Source: Sphingopyxis sp. FD7
GTDB lineage: Bacteria; Pseudomonadota; Alphaproteobacteria; Sphingomonadales; Sphingomonadaceae
Length of the DNA stretch: 64,000 nucleotides
Direction: 5' to 3'
NCBI RefSeq assembly: GCF_003609835.1
Contig: NZ_AP017898.1
Coordinates: forward strand, 1,798,001-1,862,000
Shown here: positions 21,701 through 29,389 of the stretch, piece by piece
Position numbering within the stretch: the first letter of the stretch is position 1
Layout of the letters: each line of letters starts with the position of its first letter
Notes under the pieces: model-generated
What the model saw: the letters and a program-made list of their open reading frames with translations, nothing else
The model's database searches: none
What the model was told of the DNA's origin: nothing
Position numbers and translations under genes: made by a program

Positions 21701-21785
21701 CGCTGCTCCACGCCAGCGCCGCGGCGAGCGAGCGCGTCCGCGACCGGCGTGCAACCTTATTCCGAACATCATGCGAAAACGTCAC
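18732..21785 (-). CDS. TonB-dependent receptor with N-terminal carboxypeptidase-regulatory-like domain
   Basis: 1017 residues. After a long signal (cleavage near APAHAQ) comes a beta-sandwich domain at about 45-125 (LRGTVKAEGGVTQVTAINVDTGLTRS, NIASLPVGTYRLELTTPGG), then the plug (DGAIIVTGTRLRSMEGG, NRNFLAFADLAPGVQF, VNVFIDGVGQ) and a 22-strand barrel ending in VSAGFSF with the terminal aromatic. This OAR-like architecture is common for sphingomonad and Xanthomonas carbohydrate receptors. It would import an oligo- or polysaccharide across the outer membrane using TonB. A TGTAACCGGTT operator lies about 115 bases upstream, shared with divergent GH3. The GH144-like gene is directly downstream. 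Confidence 0.93.
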   Translation of the reverse strand: MTFSHDVRNKVARRSRTRSLAAALAWSSAAAALAVAVAAPAHAQVSNASLRGTVKAEGGVTQVTAINVDTGLTRSVAVGENGSYNIASLPVGTYRLELTTPGGVRRTDEFTLSVGQSAVLDFDFSQPDIASADDGAIIVTGTRLRSMEGGEVGTNISQRQIEVLPQNNRNFLAFADLAPGVQFVTGGNDQSRLQGGAQNSSTVNVFIDGVGQKDFVLKNGISGQDSTQGNPFPQLAVGEYRVISSNYKAEFDQVSSVAITAVTRSGTNEFHGEAFVDYTDQSLRDRRPNELTGTKVKTKDFQFGGALGGPIIKDMLHFFVTYEGKRQENPRDITPGFNLPVSYFPAEYQGVFGPTNATFNEDLYFGKLSFQPTSSDLIELSGRHRRESGEFLSSGINARDTISAQKVIEYRGTARWEHTADNWINDLKLTYEDVRWAPTPVVFGNGSLFAYAAPNASNPAVIDRADILRIGGGANYQDKGQKGWGIQNDFTWTGFEGHTIKFGVKSKWVELNTLQLNNFNPVYTYNTAFNPNGGSFNDEIPYRLQFGAQTGNGSPIVSSDNWQFGIYLQDDWEVTDRLTLNLGLRWDYERTPSYLDFVHPADAVNAASPANYPNLVNADYDINDFISTGSERKAFKGAWQPRIGFSYELDEDARFVLFGGFGRSYDRNQFDFLQQEISVGSFATRTFNFNTGDPYNTCAPGPTCVAWDPVYLTEAGRQQLLAQAGPGGGRELRFITNKLKVPYSDQFSLGLRARVTPLFEAEVGYSHVESKDGFAYLLGNRRPDGSFFPPAPSAPSSPFGFAPPGFGSIIIGTNGLETRADTGYLKLVKNYTAASPWSLAATYTYTEAEENRNFGEVFSLDFPSVEDYNFARSAGVRKHRFVAAGSVDLPIGVTLSGKFTLASPPYLKAFVNTGGVTPSRTVISNEAKGNGDRWGLRQFDLAIIKYIPFRFISDESRLRLRLDIINLFNDRNYVDYNNNPADNTRTPSSPTIYREISGIGVGGNPPRTVKVSAGFSF

Positions 21786-21896
21786 AGCATCCTCCCTTTT
21801 TTGCCCCGACCTTTCCCGCCCTCGCCCTGCGCGCCGCCCGGCCTTGCCACCGGACCGCGACGAATCGCGGGAAACTCCTGTCGTCGTTTTTTTGAT

Positions 21897-21926
21897 TTGT
21901 AACCGGTTTCACGATCACTGTATAGG
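21897..21926 (+). promoter_or_regulatory. Predicted promoter with overlapping LacI operator (GH3 / TonB receptor)
   Basis: The operator TGTAACCGGTTT is at 21898-21909. On the + strand it overlaps a possible -35 (TTGTAA, 21897-21902) followed after 18 bases by TATAGG (21921-21926), which would drive the GH3-sulfatase unit. On the - strand a TATACA-like box lies just upstream of the palindrome, so the same site could block the TonB-receptor promoter. This is the third copy of the palindrome in the locus. Confidence 0.6.
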
Positions 21927-22031
21927 GGGAAGCGACACAGGATGACGAAATCGGGGACCAGCCGGTTTTTGGCCGTTTTTGGCCAATCCGCGTGAGAATC
22001 TATAAAGCCGATAGACTGGGAAGGACGAATC

Positions 22032-24350
22032 ATGCCGCCGATTTCGCGCAATCTGACAAGCGCCACGCTCGCCACCCTGCTGGTGGCCGGCTCGCTGGCC
22101 CCTGCCCCGCTGGCCGCCGCCCCCGCGGCGACCGCCAGCGACAAGGCGCCGGTCGATGCCGCGAGCTGGCAGCGCGCCGACCCCGCGATGGACCGCTTCA
22201 TCGCCGATCTGATGGCGAAGATGACGCTCGACGAAAAGATCGGCCAGCTCACGCTGCTCACGAGCAACTGGGAGTCGACCGGCCCGACGATGCGCGACAG
22301 TTACAAGGAGGATATTCGCGCCGGGCGTGTCGGGGCGATCTTCAACGCCTATACCGCCAGATATACGCGCGAGCTGCAAGCGCTCGCGGTCGAGGGAACG
22401 CGGCTCAAAATCCCGCTGCTCTTCGGCTATGACGTCATCCACGGCCACCGCACCATCTTCCCCATCTCGCTTGGCGAAGCGGCAAGCTGGGATCTGCCCG
22501 CGATCGAAAAAGCGGCGCGAATCTCGGCGATCGAGGCGTCGGCGGAGGGCATTCACTGGACCTTCTCGCCGATGGTCGACATTGCGCGCGACCCGCGCTG
22601 GGGCCGCATTTCGGAAGGCGCCGGCGAGGATGTCTATCTGGGCAGCCAGATCGCAAAAGCGCGTGTGCGCGGTTATCAGGGCAGCGACCTGTCGCGTCCC
22701 GACACGATCCTCGCCACCGCCAAGCATTTCGCCGCCTATGGCGCGGCGCAGGCCGGGCGCGACTATCACACCGTCGATATTTCGGAGCGCACGATGCGCG
22801 ACGTCTATCTGCCGCCCTTCAAGGCCGCCGCCGAGGCGGGGGCGGCCACCTTTATGACCGCCTTCAACGAATATGATGGCGTCCCCGCATCGGGCAGCCG
22901 CTATCTGCTGACCGACGTGCTGCGCAAGCAATGGGGGTTCAGGGGTTTTGTCGTAACCGATTACACGTCGATCAACGAAATGGTGCCGCACGGCTATGCC
23001 AGGGATTTGAAGCAGGCGGGCGAACAGGCGCTGAACGCCGGGGTCGACATGGACATGCAGGGCGCGGTGTTCATGGAAAATCTTGGCCGTTCGGTCGCCG
23101 AGGGCAAGGTCGATACCGCGCGCATCGACGCGGCGGTCAAGGCGATCCTCGAAATGAAATATCGCCTCGGCCTGTTCGACGACCCCTATCGCTATGCCGA
23201 TGCGGCGCGCGAAAAGGCGACCATCTACAAACCCGAGTTCCTCGAGGCCGCCCGCGACGTCGCGCGCAAGTCGATCGTCCTCCTCAAGAACAAGGACAAT
23301 GTCCTGCCGCTGGCCGCCACCGCAAAGTCCATCGCAGTGATCGGCCCCCTCGCCAACAGCAAGGAAGATATGATCGGCAGCTGGTCGGCCGCGGGCGACC
23401 GACGGACGCGGCCGGTAACCTTGCTCGAAGGGTTGCGGGCCGGCGCGCCCACCGGAACGACGATCGCCTATGCCAAAGGCGCAAGCTATCATTTCGACGA
23501 TGCCGGCAAGACCGACGGCTTTGCCGAAGCGCGCGCGCTCGCCGCCAGGTCCGACGTCATCATCGCCGCGATGGGCGAACATTGGAATATGACCGGCGAG
23601 GCGGCAAGCCGCACCTCGCTCGACCTTCCGGGCAATCAACAGGCGCTGCTCGAAGAGCTCGAAAAGACCGGCAAGCCGATCATCCTCGTGCTGATGAGCG
23701 GGCGGCCGAACAGCATCGAATGGGCCGACGGCCACGTCGATGCGATCGTCCAGGCCTGGTATCCGGGCACGATGGGCGGGCATGCGGTCGCCGATGTGCT
23801 TTACGGACGATACAACCCGTCGGGGAAACTGCCGGTGACCTTTCCGCGCAATGTCGGACAGGTGCCGATCCATTACGACATGAAGAACACCGGCCGCCCG
23901 ATCGAGCTCGGCGCACCGGGCGCCAAATATGTCTCGCGTTACCTCAACACGCCGAACACGCCGCTTTATCCCTTTGGCTATGGTCTCAGCTACACCAGCT
24001 TCACCTACTCGCCGGTCACGCTCGACAAGGCAAAGATCCGACCCGGCGAACCGCTGACCGCGAGCGTCACCGTTACCAACAGCGGCGCGCGCGATGGTGA
24101 GGAAGTGGTGCAGCTTTACGTCCGCGACCTCGTCGGATCGGTGACGCGCCCCGTCAAGGAGTTGAAGGGCTTTCAGAAGATCAGCCTGAAAAAGGGCGAG
24201 AAACGCACGGTCCGTTTCACGCTCACCGACGCCGACCTCGCTTTCACGCGCCAGGATATGAGCTGGGGCAGCGAGCCCGGCGCGTTCAGATTGTGGATCG
24301 GCCCCTCGTCCGCCGGAGGCTCCGAAGCCAGCTTCGAGCTGACCGAATAG
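22032..24350 (+). CDS. bglX: GH3 beta-glucosidase, BglX-like, periplasmic
   Basis: 772 residues preceded by GGAAGGA. The signal runs to about residue 35 (SATLATLLVAGSLAPAPLAAAP). The GH3 N-terminal barrel shows DEKIGQLTLL, PLLFGYDVIHGHRTIFPI, TFSPMVDIARDPRWGRISEGAGED, the substrate-binding AKHFAAYGA block, and the nucleophile in VVTDYTS (D310; the usual SDW is TDY here). The second domain (VLLKNKDNVLPL, AAMGEHWNMTGEAASR) supplies the acid/base. A fibronectin-III-like C-terminal domain follows (GEEVVQLYVRDLVGSVTRPVKELKGF). It releases glucose from beta-gluco-oligosaccharides in the periplasm. It is divergent from the TonB receptor, shares its operator region, and the sulfatase gene follows after 10 bases. 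Confidence 0.95.
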   Translation: MPPISRNLTSATLATLLVAGSLAPAPLAAAPAATASDKAPVDAASWQRADPAMDRFIADLMAKMTLDEKIGQLTLLTSNWESTGPTMRDSYKEDIRAGRVGAIFNAYTARYTRELQALAVEGTRLKIPLLFGYDVIHGHRTIFPISLGEAASWDLPAIEKAARISAIEASAEGIHWTFSPMVDIARDPRWGRISEGAGEDVYLGSQIAKARVRGYQGSDLSRPDTILATAKHFAAYGAAQAGRDYHTVDISERTMRDVYLPPFKAAAEAGAATFMTAFNEYDGVPASGSRYLLTDVLRKQWGFRGFVVTDYTSINEMVPHGYARDLKQAGEQALNAGVDMDMQGAVFMENLGRSVAEGKVDTARIDAAVKAILEMKYRLGLFDDPYRYADAAREKATIYKPEFLEAARDVARKSIVLLKNKDNVLPLAATAKSIAVIGPLANSKEDMIGSWSAAGDRRTRPVTLLEGLRAGAPTGTTIAYAKGASYHFDDAGKTDGFAEARALAARSDVIIAAMGEHWNMTGEAASRTSLDLPGNQQALLEELEKTGKPIILVLMSGRPNSIEWADGHVDAIVQAWYPGTMGGHAVADVLYGRYNPSGKLPVTFPRNVGQVPIHYDMKNTGRPIELGAPGAKYVSRYLNTPNTPLYPFGYGLSYTSFTYSPVTLDKAKIRPGEPLTASVTVTNSGARDGEEVVQLYVRDLVGSVTRPVKELKGFQKISLKKGEKRTVRFTLTDADLAFTRQDMSWGSEPGAFRLWIGPSSAGGSEASFELTE

Positions 24351-24360
24351 GGGGCGGGCC

Positions 24361-25920
24361 GTGACGATCCGCATATCGCTCGCGCTCGCGCTGCCGCTGG
24401 CCTTTGTCGCCGCGGCGGGCGCGCAATCCCCTGCCCGGCCGAACATCGTCTTCATCATGTCGGACGACCACGCCTATCAGGCGATTTCGGCCTATGGCTC
24501 GGAGCTGTCAAAACTGGCGCCGACCCCGAACATCGACCGGATCGCCAAAAATGGCGCGATCTTTACCCAGAGCTTCGTCGGCAACTCGCTCTGCGGTCCC
24601 AGCCGCGCAACCTTGCTCACCGGGCGGCACAGCCATGCACACGGATTCCGGCAGAATGGCAACCAGTTCGACAACAGGGTCTGGGTCTGGCCGCGCGCAT
24701 TGTCGCAGGCGGGCTACGCCACCGCGATGTTCGGCAAATGGCACCTCAACTATTCGCCCGAAGGCATCGGCTTCGACGACTGGAAGGTGCTCGACGATCA
24801 GGGCGAATATTATAACCCCGACATCATCACCCCCAGGGGGCGCAGCATCGTCGAGGGCTATGCGACCGACCTCACCACGCAATACAGCCTCGACTGGCTG
24901 AAGAACGGCCGCGACAAGTCGAAACCCTTCGCGATCCTGATCCACCACAAGGCGCCGCACCGCAACTTCATGCCCGCGCTGCGCCATGTGCAGAAATATC
25001 AGGGCGTGACCTTTCCCCTCCCCGCCAATTATTTCGACGATTATGCGGGTCGCAAGGCCGCGACGATGCAGGAAATGAATATCTACCGCGACATGTATGA
25101 GGGGCACGACCTCAAGATGACCGTCGCGAAGGGATCGGCGCAGCTTCGCTACAATCGCTGGCCCGGCGCCTTCGACCGGATGACGCACGCACAGCAGGCC
25201 GAATGGGACGCGCTTATGCAGGCGGACAATGACCGCATGAACGCTGCCAACCTTTCCGGCCGTGACCTCGCGATCTGGAAATATCAGCGTTACATGCAGC
25301 AATATCTGGGGACGATCGCCGCGGTCGACGAAGGCGTCGGCGCGGTTCTCGACTATCTGGAGGAAAGCGGCCTGGATCGGAATACGGTGGTCGTCTACAC
25401 CTCCGACCAGGGATTTTACCTTGGCGAGCATGGCTGGTTCGACAAGCGGTTCATCTATGAAGAATCGATGCGCACGCCTTTCCTGATCCAGTATCCGGGG
25501 CATATCCGCTCCGGCACGCGTATTGCGGCGCCGATCCAGAATATCGATTATGCACCGACTTTCCTCGACTTTGCCGGGGTAAAGGGGGCGAAAACGATCC
25601 AGGGCCGCTCGATGACGCCGCTGCTGACCGGGCGCACGCCGCCCGATTGGCGCAAGGACGTCTATTATCATTATTATGAGTTTCCGGGTTTTCACGCGGT
25701 CCGCGCGCATTATGGCGTGCGCGGAGAGCGCTACAAGCTCGTGCGTTTCTATGGCGAAGACCTGGATGCGTGGGAGTTTTACGATCTGAAGGCCGACCCG
25801 AACGAGATGAACAATCGGATCGACGACCCGGCGATGACGGTACCGATCGCCGCGATGAAAAAGCGGCTCGTCGAACTCCGCCGCGAATATGGCGACACCA
25901 GCGGGCCCGCGGTGCGTTAG
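24361..25920 (+). CDS. Secreted type I sulfatase (formylglycine-dependent)
   Basis: 519 residues from GTG 24361, with GGGGGCGGG upstream. The Sec signal is MTIRISLALALPLAFVAAAG. Metal-binding FIMSDDHA comes next, then the maturation motif LCGPSRATLLTG with the cysteine (C78) that becomes formylglycine. Further blocks are GKWHL, HHKAPHRNF, YTSDQGFYLGEHGWFDKR and the C-terminal VRGERYKLVRF, giving an S1-family sulfatase resembling those acting on glycosaminoglycan-like sugars. A few S1 members are phosphodiesterases, so sulfate is likely but not proven as the group removed. It is probably co-transcribed with GH3, linking desulfation (or similar) to glucan use. No sulfatase-maturating enzyme is in the window. 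Confidence 0.9.
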   Translation: MTIRISLALALPLAFVAAAGAQSPARPNIVFIMSDDHAYQAISAYGSELSKLAPTPNIDRIAKNGAIFTQSFVGNSLCGPSRATLLTGRHSHAHGFRQNGNQFDNRVWVWPRALSQAGYATAMFGKWHLNYSPEGIGFDDWKVLDDQGEYYNPDIITPRGRSIVEGYATDLTTQYSLDWLKNGRDKSKPFAILIHHKAPHRNFMPALRHVQKYQGVTFPLPANYFDDYAGRKAATMQEMNIYRDMYEGHDLKMTVAKGSAQLRYNRWPGAFDRMTHAQQAEWDALMQADNDRMNAANLSGRDLAIWKYQRYMQQYLGTIAAVDEGVGAVLDYLEESGLDRNTVVVYTSDQGFYLGEHGWFDKRFIYEESMRTPFLIQYPGHIRSGTRIAAPIQNIDYAPTFLDFAGVKGAKTIQGRSMTPLLTGRTPPDWRKDVYYHYYEFPGFHAVRAHYGVRGERYKLVRFYGEDLDAWEFYDLKADPNEMNNRIDDPAMTVPIAAMKKRLVELRREYGDTSGPAVR

Positions 25921-25975
25921 ACCCTGTTTCAGTAAGATTGAAGCGCGAGACGAAGGCCTCGCCCGTGCTGACCGA

Positions 25976-26908
25976 TCAGTTCGCTCCTTCGATCGTGAAG
26001 CGGCTGTTCGACAATATCAGTTCGTCGCCGCAATGGCTGCACGCCGCAACCATATGAAGGTCATGCCCGCACGGGCGATGGGTGAGCAAAACCGGCGGCC
26101 CGCGCTCGTCGGAGAACCATTTGTCGCCCCATTGCAGGAGCGCGAGCAATACGGGATAGAGATCGCGTCCCTTGGCCGTCAGCCGATATTCGACGCGGTC
26201 GGCGTGGCTCGAATAGGGCACGGTCTTCAATATCCCCTGCCGCACCAGGCGATCGAGGCGCCCCGTCAGGATGTTCGTCGCCATCAGCGTATCGCGCTGA
26301 ATATCGTCGAAGCGGTTGATGCGCGTGAACATTGCGCGGACGACAAGCGTTGCCCAGCGGTCGCCGAACAGCTCGATCATCGTATCGACCAGCGGCCGCC
26401 CGCCGGGACGCCGCGCAACGACCGCGCCGTTGAAGCGACGGCGCTCGTATCGAGGGACGACCTGCGCCAGCCCTGGCCCTTCGCGCCAGTCGACATCGCG
26501 CGGATCGATTTCCGTGCGGCAGTGCGCGCACACCGGAACCGGCTCGGTGGCATGGCCGCAGCTCGCATGGTGAAGCCGGACCTGGAAATCGCGGCTGTCG
26601 GCTTCCCATTTATGCTGCCAGCGCAGCATCATCAAAGCGTTGGGAAACTGATCCCGGCCCTTTGGGGTCAGCACATAGTGGAAGCCGCGCCCGCCCTTTT
26701 TGGGCACTTTTGCAAGGCAATCCTCTTCGACAAGTTTCTTCAATCGTCCATTGACCACCGAGCGCGCGAGGCCCGTGCGACGGGCGAATTCGTCGAAGCC
26801 ATGCGTGCCTAGAAACGCCTGTTCCATCAGCAACAGCACCGGCACGTCGCCGACGACATCGAGCGCGCGCCAGATCGAGCAGGCTCTGATGGTGCGGTCG
26901 TGTTTCAA
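25976..26908 (-). CDS. Tandem HxlR-type winged-helix regulator (two domains in one chain)
   Basis: 310 residues made of two HxlR winged-helix units. Unit 1 (about 8-100) reads CSIWRALDVVGDVPVLLLMEQAFLG then RSVVNGRLKKLVEEDCLAKVP and YVLTPKGRDQFPNALMMLRW. Unit 2 (about 170-265) reads DTMIELFGDRWATLVVRAMFTRINRFDDIQ, NILTGRLDRLVRQGIL and YRLTAKGRDLYPVLLALLQWGDKW. Each unit is followed by a Cys/His cluster (CGHATEPVPVCAHC and CGHDLHMVAACSHC) that may hold zinc. Usual HxlR proteins are about 110-150 residues and act as dimers, so this is a covalent pseudo-dimer. It lies 85 bases behind the TonB receptor gene and near the divergent degradation operon, which it may control. Confidence 0.85.
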   Translation of the reverse strand: MKHDRTIRACSIWRALDVVGDVPVLLLMEQAFLGTHGFDEFARRTGLARSVVNGRLKKLVEEDCLAKVPKKGGRGFHYVLTPKGRDQFPNALMMLRWQHKWEADSRDFQVRLHHASCGHATEPVPVCAHCRTEIDPRDVDWREGPGLAQVVPRYERRRFNGAVVARRPGGRPLVDTMIELFGDRWATLVVRAMFTRINRFDDIQRDTLMATNILTGRLDRLVRQGILKTVPYSSHADRVEYRLTAKGRDLYPVLLALLQWGDKWFSDERGPPVLLTHRPCGHDLHMVAACSHCGDELILSNSRFTIEGAN

Positions 26909-26993
26909 TGGCTGCCCTCGCTGAATCGGTCACCCCGGCGACGGCCGGGATGACGTCATTAGGACAGGGCGGGCCGGAATTGAAACGATAAGC

Positions 26994-29282
26994 TCAAAAC
27001 CGCCCGGTCAGCTGCACCGCGATCGTGCGCGGACGGTCGACAATGCCATTATAGGCGTTGCCCGCCCCTCTGGTGATCGTCGTCGCCAGCGGCATCGAGC
27101 TTGCGGTCTGCAATATCCGCTGATTGGTCAAGTTGCGACCGATCAGCGCGACCTCCCAGCGATCGTCGACCTCGGCCAGCGCCAGCCGCGCGCCGAGCTT
27201 CACATAACCGTCCTGATGCGTGCGTGGGTCGAGGTTTACCGCGGCAATATAGGAGGAAGAAAAGTCGGCGTTGACATTGAGCGCAACCTTGATGTCGCTC
27301 GTCACTGGCGTCGTATAATCGAGATTCAAATTGCCCGACCATTTGGGGCTCAATGCGTTGCGCTTGCCCGAATAGTCGCAAAAACCATTCGGTCCCGGCG
27401 TCTGAAGATAAAAGCATTGGCCGTCGGTGAAATTGGTGAACTTGAAGTCGAGATAGGCGACCGCGCCGCTGACCGTCAGCCCCGGAGCAAGCGCGGCGCG
27501 GAAATCCGCCTCGACGCCTTGCGTGCGCGCTTCGGCGGCATTGCGGACGTTGAAGTTCAGCGTGCCGTCGAAGATATTGACCTGAAGATCCTTGTAATCG
27601 GTGCGATAGAGCGAGACGTTGAACGCGACACTGCGCCCCTTGTATTTCAGCCCCGCCTCGAAATTGTCGGCGCTTTCGTCCTCGAAGATGAAGGCTCCCG
27701 GCCGCGCGACGGTCGTTGAGGTCGGGAGCGAGTTCGACCTGATGTCAAAGCCACCCGCCTTCGTGCCCCTGGCATAGGAGGCATAGAGCATCAGCTCGTC
27801 GGTCGCGTCATATTGGACGTTGACCATCGGGTTGAAACTGTCTTCGCTGATCTTGCCCGAAATGCTGTGTGCCTCGATATTGAGCGCGCGGAACACCGCC
27901 GCAACGACCGGCGCGGGCGCAGTGCTGAGCGGTCCCTGCACGATCGCCAGCCTGCGGCTACCACTTTTCTTTTCATGGTTGAACCGCGCGCCCGCGGTGA
28001 TGCGCAGCTGGTCGGTTACCGACAATTCGCCTTGCGCAAAGGCCGAAATCAGGTCCGATTTCTGTGTATAGGCGCGATCGTTGCTGGTGTCGCCCAGCGC
28101 GCTGAACGGTGCTCCGAGCGCGAGGAAGGTCGGATTGAACAGGGTGAAATCCTGCACGTCGAGCTTGGCGTGCTGGTAATAGACCCCCGCGATATAGTTG
28201 AACGCTTCGGCGCCCGGCGATGTCAACCGCAACTCCTGGCTGAACTGGCGGTAATCCTCGCGCAAATTGGTGCCGTCGAGGAAGCTGATGCCCGAAAAAT
28301 CGACATCGACAATCTCGCGCGTCTTGTAATCGAGCAGCGACGAAACCGAGGTCAGCGTGTGATCGCCTAGTTCGAGATCGGCATTCAATGTCGCGCCGAA
28401 CACCTTGTTCTTGCTTTCATATCCATTGTCCTCGCGGATGAAATCGGGATCGGTGCTGACAAAGAAGGGGCCCTGGAAAACGGCGTTGTAATTGCCGACC
28501 GCGCCGAACACGTCGCGCGGCTGGCCCTTCATCTCGAAATCGGCATATTCGAGCTTCAGCTCGGCGGCGAAGGGCCCGCCCTTGTCGAACTCCAGCTTGC
28601 CGCGGACATAATATTCATCGACATTCGGCTCGTCGCGGTCGAGCTCCTGATTATGGAAATAACCGTCCATCGAACGGTGATAACCGACGACGCGCGCTTC
28701 GACCCCGTCGCTCAGCGGCCCCGAAAGCACTCCGGTCAGCTGCAATTCCTTGTGGTTGAACTCATAGAGACCGCTCACCGAGCCTTCGAGCGCGTCGGTC
28801 GGGCTGCGTGTCGTGATATTGACCGCCCCCGCGATAGCATTCTTGCCAAACAAGGTCGGCTGCGGCCCGCGCAGCACCTCAACGCGCTCCATGTCGACAA
28901 GCGGCAGGCGCGACAGCTGGTCGCGCCCGTAATAGACGCCGTCGACGAACATCGCGACCGACTGTTCAAAGCCCTTGTTGTCGCCCGACGCGATGCCGCG
29001 GATCGCGATGCGGTTGGCGATCGCGGTCTGGGTGATTTTCAGATTCGGGACCGACGAGGAGATTTGTTCGAGGTTGGTCTGTCCGTAATTTTCGACCTGC
29101 TTGCCACTGACCGCCGAGATCGAGATCGGCACGTCCGACAGACCCTCAGCACGCTTTTGCGCGGTGACGATGATTTCCTCGAGCCCCCCCTGCTCGTCGG
29201 CAGCGGGCGCCTGCTGGGCAAAAACAGCAACCGGGCTGACAAGCGCGGATGCGGCACACAGCGCCACCAAATGCGTTTTCAT
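26994..29282 (-). CDS. TonB-dependent receptor of the carotenoid-oxygenase locus
   Basis: 762 residues from ATG 29282, preceded by GGGAGGGAGAG; an in-frame start at 29300 is less well placed. Signal peptide MKTHLVALCAASALVSPVAVFAQ, then a TonB-box region EEIIVTAQKRAEGLSDVPISI and plug motifs (IRGIASGDNKGFEQSVAMFVDGVYYGR, VEVLRGPQPTLFGKNAIAGAVNI). The barrel ends in TIAVQLTGRF. Receptors starting EEIIVTAQKR are abundant in sphingomonads and often sit beside catabolic operons for aromatic or terpenoid compounds rather than sugars. The gene diverges from the NMO-oxygenase-ligase-thiolase operon, so its substrate is probably the compound that operon degrades. The tandem HxlR gene follows on the same strand. 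Confidence 0.93.
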   Translation of the reverse strand: MKTHLVALCAASALVSPVAVFAQQAPAADEQGGLEEIIVTAQKRAEGLSDVPISISAVSGKQVENYGQTNLEQISSSVPNLKITQTAIANRIAIRGIASGDNKGFEQSVAMFVDGVYYGRDQLSRLPLVDMERVEVLRGPQPTLFGKNAIAGAVNITTRSPTDALEGSVSGLYEFNHKELQLTGVLSGPLSDGVEARVVGYHRSMDGYFHNQELDRDEPNVDEYYVRGKLEFDKGGPFAAELKLEYADFEMKGQPRDVFGAVGNYNAVFQGPFFVSTDPDFIREDNGYESKNKVFGATLNADLELGDHTLTSVSSLLDYKTREIVDVDFSGISFLDGTNLREDYRQFSQELRLTSPGAEAFNYIAGVYYQHAKLDVQDFTLFNPTFLALGAPFSALGDTSNDRAYTQKSDLISAFAQGELSVTDQLRITAGARFNHEKKSGSRRLAIVQGPLSTAPAPVVAAVFRALNIEAHSISGKISEDSFNPMVNVQYDATDELMLYASYARGTKAGGFDIRSNSLPTSTTVARPGAFIFEDESADNFEAGLKYKGRSVAFNVSLYRTDYKDLQVNIFDGTLNFNVRNAAEARTQGVEADFRAALAPGLTVSGAVAYLDFKFTNFTDGQCFYLQTPGPNGFCDYSGKRNALSPKWSGNLNLDYTTPVTSDIKVALNVNADFSSSYIAAVNLDPRTHQDGYVKLGARLALAEVDDRWEVALIGRNLTNQRILQTASSMPLATTITRGAGNAYNGIVDRPRTIAVQLTGRF

Positions 29283-29389
29283 AGACACTCTCCCTCCCAA
29301 GATCGTCGGTTGGCTCCGCGACGTTTTCTGGCCTTGCGACTCATACCGGCTTTAAGTATCGTTATGCAAGTGAGATAATTTGGGAGAGC

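Noticed and set aside
22950-22965. GTAACCGATTAC in the GH3 gene as a fourth LacI operator
   Set aside because: It encodes the conserved VVTDY nucleophile segment and deviates from the palindrome at the centre; chance similarity is enough.
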